Origin: an uncultured Planctomycetaceae bacterium
GTDB lineage: Bacteria; Planctomycetota; Planctomycetia; Planctomycetales; Planctomycetaceae
Assembly: GCA_943787265.1 (NCBI GenBank)
Contig: CALSLT010000006.1
Span: 434,001 to 498,000 of the forward strand
Direction of reading: 5' to 3'
DNA: 64,000 nt
Shown: positions 38,131 through 47,800 of the stretch, one piece after another
How positions within the stretch are numbered: position 1 is the stretch's first letter
Layout: the number at the start of each line of letters is the position of its first letter
Notes under the pieces: model-generated
Told to the model about the DNA's origin: nothing
Seen by the model: the letters and a program-made list of their open reading frames with translations, nothing else
Database searches by the model: none
Program-made: the position numbers and the translations under genes

Positions 38131-39259
38131 TTTTGCGAAACCTCGAATTTCGATCTCAGTCAGTATCCTGGTGCTGGTCGTTCTGGCGGCGGCCACCATG
38201 CTCAGTGTGATCAGGCGGTCGCAGACACCGTCGTTGTCTGGTCGTAAAGTTTTTTCCGAGAATCGCCCACCGACGATGGAGCAATGTGCCGATTGCCACG
38301 CGGACGCTTGCGAAACGTTTGAAACGGCGCCCCATCGATTGACTTTGGCTCGGGGCGATTCTCCAGATATTCTTGAGCATTTCGCAGGTAAATCGTTTGC
38401 TTTCGAAAACAAGGGGCCTCTCGTTCGATACGAAAATCGGAACGGCCAACTGTGGTTGGCTTCGGAAACATGGCCGAACGCAATTCGTGTGGACTGGGTC
38501 TTCGGTTCCGGGCAACACGCACAGACTCCGATTAGCGTGTTGACCAACCCAGACGGTCAAACGGAATCTCTCCAGCACCGTGTATCGTGGTATCCGACAA
38601 ATACACTTGGAATAACGCCCAGCCTTGATACTTCACCAGGCTTCCATGAGGGGCTTCCTCAGCTTGTGCAACCTGAAGACCATGTCGTCACAATGGACTG
38701 TTTCGAGTGCCACGTTACACACCTTCCGAACAACGGTGGGCGGATCGACGAAGAACATATCATCGCGGGAGTTGGGTGCGATCGCTGCCATCCTGGCGGA
38801 AACAGACACATCGCCAGCGTCGAAGACGGAGCCATCTCGATGGAACGCTGGTCCGATCTGTCGCCTCTCGAATCCGTCAATCGCTGCGGTGAGTGTCACC
38901 GGCGAGCCGACCAGTTGACCGACTCTGAATTGAATCCTGATCGTCCAATCCTGGTTCGATTCGCTTCTGTCGGCCTGACGATGAGTGCTTGTTTCAAAGA
39001 ACAGTCGACTGTGAAGGCCAAGCCATCAACTCTGAATCGACTTGATTGTGTCACGTGCCACGACCCACACCGCCCAGCAATAACAGACCCAACGTTCTAC
39101 GTCGAGAAGTGCCTTAACTGTCACGGAAGTGATGACGGAATGGCAATTGAATGCGTTTCTCAACCGATGTCGAGCAACTGTCTGCCGTGTCACTTTTCAA
39201 AGCAGCGAATGTCGGACGATCTGACTTTCACCGATCATTGGATTCGGGTGCGCAAATAG
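38120..39259 (+). CDS. Heptahaem c-type cytochrome (set 2)
   Basis: 379 residues from the ATG at 38120, inside the end of the preceding gene. Signal/anchor ISISVSILVLVVLAAATML. Seven CXXCH motifs: CADCH, CFECH, CDRCH, CGECH, CVTCH, CLNCH and CLPCH. The order and shared segments (GVGCDRCHPGG versus NVGCESCHGPGG; CVTCHDPH versus CSVCHDPH; TDHWIRVR versus HDHWIRIR) show it is a paralogue of the cytochrome at 27071-28360. Located outside the cytoplasmic membrane. It is followed 72 nt later by the second FG-GAP selenoprotein gene, without the DUF1559/lipoprotein insertion found in set 1. Confidence 0.92.
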   Translation: MRFSFAKPRISISVSILVLVVLAAATMLSVIRRSQTPSLSGRKVFSENRPPTMEQCADCHADACETFETAPHRLTLARGDSPDILEHFAGKSFAFENKGPLVRYENRNGQLWLASETWPNAIRVDWVFGSGQHAQTPISVLTNPDGQTESLQHRVSWYPTNTLGITPSLDTSPGFHEGLPQLVQPEDHVVTMDCFECHVTHLPNNGGRIDEEHIIAGVGCDRCHPGGNRHIASVEDGAISMERWSDLSPLESVNRCGECHRRADQLTDSELNPDRPILVRFASVGLTMSACFKEQSTVKAKPSTLNRLDCVTCHDPHRPAITDPTFYVEKCLNCHGSDDGMAIECVSQPMSSNCLPCHFSKQRMSDDLTFTDHWIRVRK

Positions 39260-39331
39260 CCGTATCATTCGGCGAGCTGCAATCGTGACGCCAGAATACT
39301 GAGTGCTCAGCACAATACATTCGAGAAATCG

Positions 39332-41764
39332 ATGAACGACGATCCCCAAACGACTCCCAACTCATCGCCAGCGCGACGAGCGGTCTACACCGGAATCGGA
39401 ATCGCATTGTTGATCGCAATTGGTTCTGTTGCCGTTCAACGTGGTAACAAAGCGAAAGAGCCAACAACCACTGTTGATCTCAGCGCAACCGCACTTGCGA
39501 AAGAAAAGCAGGAGCTAATCTGGGATGTCGAGCACTTCGCATTCGAACTCGAAACATTCTTCGGCAGACCGCTTGCAAGGTCTATGGGCAAAGGTGAATG
39601 GAATGTTTTAGAGAAGCGACTTGCTGATCCATTCTCCGGGTCGATTTTTGAGGATCAGACCGCCGCGACCGTTGTTCAAGTATCGAGTGTCAAACAGTCG
39701 GTACGGTCAGCGGAGAACTCTGCACTCACCAATGTCGATGCGGCGGGTTTTGTTGAAGCGAACAAGCAGTTGGTCGGTCCGCTTGCTGAAACAATGAAAA
39801 CCAACTTTCGCGTTCTTAAGCTTTCTCGAGTTTCTGAATCAGACGACCGTTGGTCTGCGGAGTTTCTGCTAACACTCAGCGGCAAGTCGGTAGAATCTGG
39901 CCTGACGATAGTCGAAGTTCACAGCGCGGCGATTCTGGAGTTCTCAACCGACGACGACATCCGGTCGGGCGCAATCGTGTGCGAATGGCACTTCGAAACA
40001 CAAAAGGTGAGAGCTTCGCCGCAGCCGCTGATGCAGGATGTCAGCGTCATCAGCAACCTCGATGCGTTGCCGTTGATTGACAACTGGACGGTGGATGCCG
40101 CAGATGCTCGCCAATACTGGCGGCAGATGGCCGCAGGCGACTTCGATCGAGATGGATTTCTCGATATCGCAGTGGCATCTTTCCTTGGTCGGTCGTTGTT
40201 ACTCCATCACGAGGCGGACGAGACCTATCGCAACGTTGCTGCTGAAATGGGTATCCAGGACTGGCCGGTTGACGATTCACATCTAGTCAATATGGCTCTA
40301 TGGATCGACTATGACGCAGATGGTTTTCTGGACTTGCTGATCGGCGATCAACTTTATCACAACGAGAAAGGTCAACGTTTCACGAATGCGACTGCGCGAT
40401 CGCAACTGGTCATTGACCATCATCCGATGGGAGGCGTTGTTGCCGACTACGATTGTGACGGAGATTTGGACCTCTACATCCTTTATCAGCATTCGACGGA
40501 GACCTCGACCGATTCCAATCCGAAGCCGTGGATTGGCGACGCGCTGTCGGGCGCGGAGAACGCGTTGTGGCAGAATCAGGGTGACGGCCGGTTCGTCAAC
40601 GTGACCGAAGAGTCTGGAGCTGGCGGTGGCGCAAGAAATTCATTTGCAGCCGTCTGGCATTTTCACGATGACGACCATTTTCCGGATCTTTACGTCGCGA
40701 ACGACTTCGGGAAAAATATCCACTTGAGAAACCGAGGCGATGGGACGTTTGAAGACATCTCTGAAGCCACAGGTACGGCTGATTTCTCAACAAGCATGGG
40801 AGTCGCTGCTGGAGACATTGACAACGACGGGCACACGGACATCTACGTTGCCAATATGTACTCGAAGATGGGCCGGCGAATCATCGCTCACGTGTCACCT
40901 GACGATTATCCGGACGGTGTCTACGAGCAGATTTGTGGCTCGTGTGCTGGCAACCGACTTTACAGCCGAGCAGACAGTTCGAACGTCTACAAAGAGCTGA
41001 GCGAATCGCTCGGCATCAACGCTGTCGGCTGGGCGTACGCTCCAACATTCGTAGATCTCGACAACGATGGCTGGCTGGACATTTACGCCTCGACAGGGTT
41101 CATGAGTTTCGACCGTCACAAACCCGATGGCTGAACCTGCTACTGGCGGGCTGTCGTGTCACAGCCTCTGGACCGTTCGCAATCGCACGAGGTGTTGGGC
41201 AATCTCGATGTGGATGCTGGTGAATTGTGGGTCGAGAATCCGTTTCACTTGCCAGCTCTTGGCGAAAATCTTAGTGCCTACGAGCAGAATCGGGTTTTTC
41301 TGAATCAGCAAGGCGGGGATTTCGTCGATGCCTCGTTCACTTCGGGGGCAAATCTGGACTCTGATTCAAGGTCCGTCATCACGGCAGATTTCAACAACGA
41401 CGGTGCCCAGGATCTGCTTGTTGGATCGGTCGGTGGAGGTGCGATTCGACTCTTTCTGAATCGGATACCTCAAGGCAACGTAATCCAGATCACACCAATA
41501 CTGCCCGGTGGGAACGCCACGGCGATCGGTACTCGCGTCACTGCTGCTGTGGGAACTGAAAAAGTTGTTCGCGACTTGTTTCCGGCAAATGGTTGTCTCG
41601 GACAACAACCCGCTCGAATACATATCGGGCTTGGTGACGCCAATAATGCCGACTCGATCACGATCCGTTGGCCAAATGGCCGAACACGACAACTTGGCTC
41701 AGTGCAGGCTGGGCGCCGTGTCATAATCGTCGAAGGCGACGATCCGGTTATCGAGCCGTTGTAA
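39332..41764 (+). CDS. FG-GAP/UnbV selenoprotein candidate, in-frame UGA (set 2)
   Basis: About 810 residues if the TGA at 41132-41134 (codon 601) is selenocysteine. One N-terminal membrane anchor (AVYTGIGIALLIAIGSVAV), an unknown domain, then FG-GAP repeats (FDRDGFLDIAVAS, YDCDGDLDLYILY, IDNDGHTDIYVAN, LDNDGWLDIYAST). The frame reads HKPDG-U-TCYWRAVVSQP and runs on through GENLSAYEQNRVF to an UnbV-type end (ITIRWPNGRTRQL). The interruption is at the same place as in the set 1 protein. Restarting at the GTG at 41156 would give a C-terminal fragment without export signal and an incomplete propeller. Follows the cytochrome gene by 72 nt. Function unknown. Confidence 0.8.
41143..41171 (+). promoter_or_regulatory. 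SECIS-like hairpin, copy 2
   Basis: The upper stem GGCTGT/ACAGCC (41149-41154 with 41161-41166) and loop CGTGTC are identical in sequence to copy 1, and the loop again begins after 20 nt from the TGA. A weaker lower part (41143-41148 with 41167-41171) pairs through two G-C and three G-U pairs around a bulged C. Confidence 0.72.
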
Positions 41765-41961
41765 TCGCGCCAGACGGTTTATCCTGGCCAAACCCGATTA
41801 CTTGTGATCCAAAACGTGCGTTTCAACGTTCCCCGGCTTCGCTGCCCGCCGAAGACACTTCTGAAGTGATCGTTTCGGGACTGAATGGCGGCATGAGACT
41901 CGCGGGCCCTGTCCGCAGATCGTTGTGGCATTCAGATTGGAACCGGGCAGGAGACGTGGCG

Positions 41962-42597
41962 GTGGATCAGTTTATTGAAGGCTGTTTTTCCTGGCCATCT
42001 CTCCCGGCAACGGTTCTGCTGATTCTGGTTTGTGGGTACTGGTGCCTAGTCATGCTGGGCGCGCTCGACATGGATGTTCTCGATTTTGACCTGGACATTG
42101 ATCTCGACGCAGACATGGATATGGACGCGTCGATTCTTCAGGTCGGATTCATTCCGCTGAAGTGGCTGAACATTGGCAGTGTGCCAACGATGCTTTGGCT
42201 AAGCGTGTTTGCGTTAACCGGATGGATGGCTTCACGGCTGATGAACAGCCCGACGCCGCATCCAACTCTTGAACTGGCGACAGACGGGCTGGCGATCCTC
42301 CGAGATACGGGAATCGCTGTTTTTCTTACCAAATGTTTAACTCAACCTTTGCGAGGACGCTTCGATCCTAAAGAAGTGAACCTCGCCAAAGACCTGATCG
42401 GTGGAAACTGCACGGTAACCACCAGCGAAGTAACTGAATCATTCGGCGAGGCGGAGTACTCGACCGACGGAGCACCACTCAAGCTGCGAGTTCGGACAGA
42501 GGAAGAAAACCTCGCTCGCGGCGACGAAGCGGTGATTGTCGGTTTCCAACGGGAACAGAATGTTTATCTGATCAAGCGGGCTGAAATAGGAGCGTAA
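41962..42597 (+). CDS. YqiJ-like OB-fold membrane protein
   Basis: 211 residues from a GTG with GGAG upstream; earlier codons in this frame overlap the preceding gene. Two or three membrane segments (LPATVLLILVCGYWCLVMLG, VPTMLWLSVFALTGWMA), an acidic loop between them (DVLDFDLDIDLDADMDMD), and a C-terminal beta-rich OB-type domain (LIGGNCTVTTSEVTESFGEA to AVIVGFQREQNVYLIKRAE). It directly precedes a flotillin gene, with 2 nt between them. This is the YqiJ/YqiK arrangement, in which the OB-fold NfeD-like protein supports flotillin function in membrane microdomains. Assignment rests on topology and gene order. Confidence 0.75.
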   Translation: MDQFIEGCFSWPSLPATVLLILVCGYWCLVMLGALDMDVLDFDLDIDLDADMDMDASILQVGFIPLKWLNIGSVPTMLWLSVFALTGWMASRLMNSPTPHPTLELATDGLAILRDTGIAVFLTKCLTQPLRGRFDPKEVNLAKDLIGGNCTVTTSEVTESFGEAEYSTDGAPLKLRVRTEEENLARGDEAVIVGFQREQNVYLIKRAEIGA

Positions 42598-42599
42598 CT

Positions 42600-44723
42600 A
42601 TGCTGCTAGGTAACCTTTTCGACATGAGCACTGATCAACTGATGGTCTTCATATTTGGCGGCCTGGCACTGCTCGTACTGCTCGCAGGCTTCATTACGGC
42701 GTTTTCGAAGTTCTATCGAAAACCGGGGCCGGAAGAGGCCATCGTCCGAACGGGCGTCGGCGGACTGATGACGATCACCGGAAAAGGCATGATCGTCGTG
42801 CCGTTGATCCAGGAAGCTCATCTGATGGACCTTTCTGTCAAACGAGTTCTCATTGCCCGAGACGGCGAAGACGGACTGATTTGTCACGACAACATGCGGG
42901 CCGATATCAAAGTCACGTTCTTCATCCGCGTCAACAATCAGCCCGAAGACATCAAGACCGTTGCTGAAACCATCGGCCCCCGTCGAGCGTCGGAGCAGGA
43001 CAAGCTCGAAGAGCTATTCGAAGCTAAATTCTCCGAAGCACTGAAGACAGTCGGCAAGAACTTCGAATTCGTGAAGCTCTACACCGAGCGGGATCAATTC
43101 AAAGAGCAGATTCTTCGAGTCATCGGTACGGACCTCAACGGCTACGTTCTCGACGACTGCGCGATTGACTATCTGGAACAGACTCCGCTGGAACGGTTGA
43201 ATCCGAGCAACATTCTCGATGCGGAAGGTATCAAGAAGATCACCGAGTTGACGGCAATTGAAAAAGTGCAGGAAAACCAATTCACGCGGGAAAAAGAAAA
43301 GACGCTGAAGAAGCAGGACGTCGAGGCTCAGGAAGCAATTCTCGAATTGGAGAAGCAGCGGATCGAAGCCGTCGAAAAACAGAAACGCGAAATCGCGACG
43401 ATCACTTCTCGTGAGCAGGCTGAAGCCGCCAAAGTTCAGGAAGAAGAACGCCTGAAGGCCGAGACCGCTCGAATTCGCTCTGCGGAAGAGATCGCCGTTC
43501 AGGAAGAAAACAAACAGCGACAGGTTCTGGTCGCTCAGCGAAGCAAAGAACGAACGGACGGAGTCGAGCAGGAACGTGTCGTGAGAGACCGCGAACTCGA
43601 GTCAACCGAACGCGAACGGGTCGTCGGTCTGGCGTCGATCGAGAAAGAGAAGGCGATCGAAGTCGAAAAGAAAAACATCCAGGACGTGATTCGCGAACGC
43701 GTCGCCGTCGAGCGAGCCGTCGTGGAAGAACAGGAACGCATCAAAAACACTGAAGCGTTCATGGGTGCTGACCGGGAAAAAACCGTCGCGGTCACTCTGG
43801 CCGAGAAGGAAGCTCAGGAACAACTCGTCAAGCAAGTCAAAGCTGCGGAAGCTGCCAAGTCAGCAGCGGATCTGACGGCAGAGCAGGTCGTCGTCGAAGC
43901 GGAAGCTCGCCGAGCATCGGCCGAGAAGGACACGTCAGCTACGAAGATGCTTGCCGAAGCAAAAGCAGCAGATCACGCGGCAATCGGCCTGGCCGAAGCG
44001 GAAGTCATGGTCGCGAAAGCGGACGCAACGGAGCGAACAGGAACCGCCGAAGCGAACGTCCTGCAGAAGAAGGCGGTTGCCGAAGCCAAGGGACTGGAAG
44101 CGAAAGCTTCTGCCGTCGAGAAAGAAGGAACTGCCGAAGCATCCGTCATGCAGCTGAAGTTCACTTCAGAAGCCAACGGAATCCAGGAAAAAGCCGAAGC
44201 GATGAAGTTGTTCGACAGCGTCGGCAAAGAACACGAAGAGTTCAAGCTGAAGTTGAACAAGGAAAAGGACATCGAGATCGCCGCGATCAGCACTCAGAAA
44301 GACATCGCGGAAGCGCAGTCGAACATCGTCGGCGAAGCTCTCAAGACGGCCCGTATCGACATCGTTGGTGGAGAGTCGACGTTCTTCGATCAGATCGTCA
44401 ACTCGATCAAAGCCGGCAAGTCGGTCGATCGATTTGTGCATAACAGCGAAACGATCACTGACGTCAAGCAGACGTTCTTCAACGGCGATCCGGAATACTT
44501 CCGAACGAAACTGACGTCATTCGCCAGCCAGTTCAACGTCAGCTTCGAAGACGTGAAAGACCTGTCGGTGACGGCTTTGATTACGAAGCTGTTGACGATG
44601 GCTGACACGGACGAGTCTCGTTCAGAACTGACACGAATGCTCGACACCGTCGCTGGGACGTCGATCGCGAATCGTAAGATCGCGTCGCTGACTGGCGGAG
44701 TATCCGAAGTAACCAACGCGTAA
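42600..44723 (+). CDS. Flotillin-family protein (YqiK-like)
   Basis: 707 residues. N-terminal membrane hairpin (LMVFIFGGLALLVLLAGFIT), then an SPFH/band-7 domain (GPEEAIVRTGVGGLMTITGK, DIKVTFFIRVNNQPEDIKTV) and a very long Glu/Ala/Lys/Arg coiled coil from about residue 230 to 580 (EKQKREIATITSREQAEAAK), ending with a small C-terminal domain (VKDLSVTALITKLLTMADTD). Flotillins oligomerise on the inner face of the membrane and organise microdomains. It sits between the OB-fold protein and the large ATPase gene in one direction. Longer than typical YqiK because of the extended coiled coil. The frame is intact, unlike the three genes that follow. Confidence 0.92.
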   Translation: MLLGNLFDMSTDQLMVFIFGGLALLVLLAGFITAFSKFYRKPGPEEAIVRTGVGGLMTITGKGMIVVPLIQEAHLMDLSVKRVLIARDGEDGLICHDNMRADIKVTFFIRVNNQPEDIKTVAETIGPRRASEQDKLEELFEAKFSEALKTVGKNFEFVKLYTERDQFKEQILRVIGTDLNGYVLDDCAIDYLEQTPLERLNPSNILDAEGIKKITELTAIEKVQENQFTREKEKTLKKQDVEAQEAILELEKQRIEAVEKQKREIATITSREQAEAAKVQEEERLKAETARIRSAEEIAVQEENKQRQVLVAQRSKERTDGVEQERVVRDRELESTERERVVGLASIEKEKAIEVEKKNIQDVIRERVAVERAVVEEQERIKNTEAFMGADREKTVAVTLAEKEAQEQLVKQVKAAEAAKSAADLTAEQVVVEAEARRASAEKDTSATKMLAEAKAADHAAIGLAEAEVMVAKADATERTGTAEANVLQKKAVAEAKGLEAKASAVEKEGTAEASVMQLKFTSEANGIQEKAEAMKLFDSVGKEHEEFKLKLNKEKDIEIAAISTQKDIAEAQSNIVGEALKTARIDIVGGESTFFDQIVNSIKAGKSVDRFVHNSETITDVKQTFFNGDPEYFRTKLTSFASQFNVSFEDVKDLSVTALITKLLTMADTDESRSELTRMLDTVAGTSIANRKIASLTGGVSEVTNA

Positions 44724-44825
44724 GTGACAAGGCTATGCGAGCGGTGCAGCAATCAAGCTGCGCCGCTTCTGCCTCTCCAACGAGGAGTCGCCACCGTACG
44801 CACGTAAAGATGGGATACTTCGACG

Positions 44826-47800
44826 ATGTCTGAAGAACAACCTGACAGCTCGACGGAGAGCACTGAAACGTCGGTTGGCCTCGAAAGCAGCACGTACGAG
44901 ATCATTCGCAATCGATTGGTCAACTGCGGAAAGGAGCTGCGGTCTCGGCTCGACCAACTGAACGATGCTCGCAAGGACGTCTTCGGTTCAATCGACACGG
45001 TGCTGCTCAGCACCGAACGGATCACGACCGAACACAACTGCGTCGCGCGAGATCTCCTTGCCGTCGGCAATCGAATTCTCCTTGGCTACAACGTTCACTT
45101 CGGCCTGAAGTCTGAGACCGATCTGCAGGATGTATTCTCGGTCTACCGTTTCGAAGATCAGACGTTCCATGCCGAATCGCTCGACCTGATCGGCAACGAA
45201 GACTTCGAAAAGGACTTCAAAGACCTCTTTCGCTACTACAAGAACGCAGTCTTCGCCAAGTTCGCCGTCCGCGGCCCGCACCTTTACATGGTGTTTCGAG
45301 TTGGCAAGAGCGTCGGCGAGATCAAGACTTTCAAGTGGGTGATCGAGGGCCAGGATTCGCTGCGCTACATCGACAATCGCAGCGATCATGAATTCAAGTT
45401 TCCGCAGCAACACGGATTCGAATGGAAACGCACTCACCGTGAACTTCATCAGTCCGGCGAGCATCCGCACATCTCGATTGAGAACCGAGTCTTCGTCGAA
45501 ACTGTTGGCGGCGACTTGACGATCAAAGTCGAAGACAGCACGGATTCTGGCGAAGGCATTTACGCCGAAGACGTCGAGAACAAAGATCAGACACTAGACG
45601 ACGCGGAGATCTACTACGCCATCGTCGGCAACATCATTCTGCTGAAAATCCGCCCGTACCAGGAAAAGAACTTCCGGTACATCGTCTTCAACGAAAAGCT
45701 TCAGCAGGCTCAGCGTCTCGACGCGATCAAAGATGCCTGCGTGCTTCTGCCGGATGATCACGGCTTGATCTTCTCAAACGGCTACTACCTGCAGACCGGC
45801 GAGTACAAGACGTTCGAAAATAACCTGACCGACATGCTGTATGAGCGTGTCATTCCGGCTCCGAACGGTGAAGACTATCTCTACGTCTTCTACAACCGCG
45901 AGTCCGGCACGTACGCGATGCTTCCGTACAATCTGATCAGCCAGCAGGTCGACACGCCGATTATCTGCAGCGGGCTGGCGTTGTTCGAGGCTGGCGAACT
46001 GCTTTGCTTCAAGTCTCAGGAAGACGCTCAAAAACACCACGCGATTCAAATCTGGCAAACGCCTTACGTTGGCGAGGATTTTGTTCCTCACACGCAGGAC
46101 GGTTCGTTCCTCGGCAAGATCGGTAACAAAGACATCGTTCGCGGCATGGCGGAATGTCACGAAGTCTTGAACCTGATCCATCGAGACGACTCGTACGCAG
46201 GGCTGTACCTCGATCTGGTCAAGCTGTCGGGCGACACGATTGATTCTTACTTCTGGATCAACCGCGAAGACACATTCAACCTTGCCGAAGTTCTGAACGA
46301 CGTCAAAGCGGCGGCCACCGCAGCGATCGACGAATTCGACAAGGTGGTCCGCGTTCGACAGAACACAACGGAACAAACAAAGCAAACTCAGAGTCGCACC
46401 AAAGAGATCCTGATCGAGATCAGGCAGCGCCGCTTTGACCACATCGACGACTTCGTCGCGTCATTGGGTGATCTGCGCGGAGTTCGAGGCGACATCATTT
46501 CGCTGCGGGACCTCCGTTACGTTGACCTGGAACTCGCCGAAAGCCTTGAAACCGAAGTCAGCGAGCAAACGGAACGGCTCTCACGTCAATGCGTCGAGTT
46601 TCTGCTGCGTCCCGAATCGTTGCAGCCTTACGACGACAAGGTTCGGGAAGAGCAGTCGCGGATTGAGGATCTGACCAAGGTCACCGACGCGAAGCAGCTC
46701 GAAGAAGACATCGCGAAGAGTGCCAGCGAGTTGGAGATGCTGATCGAAATCGTCAGCAATCTGAAAATCGACGACGCGACTCACCGCACGACAATTATCG
46801 ACAACATTTCTGCGATCTTCTCGACGGTCAATCAAGCCCGAGCCGTCCTGAAGAAGAAGATCAAAGAGTTGGCTTCGGTCGAGGGCGTGGCCGAGTTCAA
46901 CTCACAGATGAAGCTGCTGAATCAGGCCGTCGTCAACTATCTCGACATCTGCGACTCGCCGGAAAAGTGTGAAGAGTTTCTGACGAAAGTCATGATCAGC
47001 TCGAAGAGTTGGAAGGCCGATTTGCAGAGTTCGACGAGTTCATTCTTCAGCTCACTGAAAAACGCGAAGAAGTCTACAACGCATTTGAATCTCGCAAGCT
47101 GGCTTTGGTCGAAAGTCGGAACAAGCGTGCGAACTCGTTGATGAATGCGGCGGAGCGGGTCCTGAAAGGAATCCAAACTCGCGTCGCCAGCTTCGAATCG
47201 ATCAACGATATCAATGGATACTTCGCGTCGGACTTGATGATCGAGAAAGTCCGCGACATTATCGAGCAACTGCGCGAACTCGAAGACAGCGTCAAAGTTG
47301 ACGATATCCAAAGCCGCTTAAAGACGATCCGCGAAGATGCCGTTCGACAACTGAAAGACCGCAGCGAACTGTTTGTCGAAGGCGAAAACACGATTCGGCT
47401 CGGCACGCACCTGTTCTCGGTCAATGTCCAGGCACTTGATCTGACGACAGTCATGCGCGACGGCGACATGTGTCTTCACCTGACCGGTACGAATTTCTTC
47501 GAACCAATTGCCGACGAGCGACTGCTGTCGATGGACGATGTGTCGACGCAGGAAGTACCCTCGGAAAATCGCAATGTTTACCGCGGCGAGTATCTGGCGT
47601 ATCAGATGCTTCGTTCACTCGGCACTGACGGTCTGCCAACTGCCGAAGCGATGCTGAAACTGACCGATGAAGAACGCCTGACGATCGTTCAGAAATTCAT
47701 GGGCCCACGCTACACCGAATCGTACACCAAGGGTGTCCACGACGCCGACGCAGCGAACATGCTGGCATCGCTTGCTCGAATGCAGCAGACAATCGGGCTG

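Noticed and set aside
41668..41961. Longer N-terminus of the OB-fold membrane protein
   Set aside because: It would overlap the preceding gene by about 97 nt and adds an Arg/Pro-rich non-conserved stretch; the GTG at 41962 has a good GGAG.
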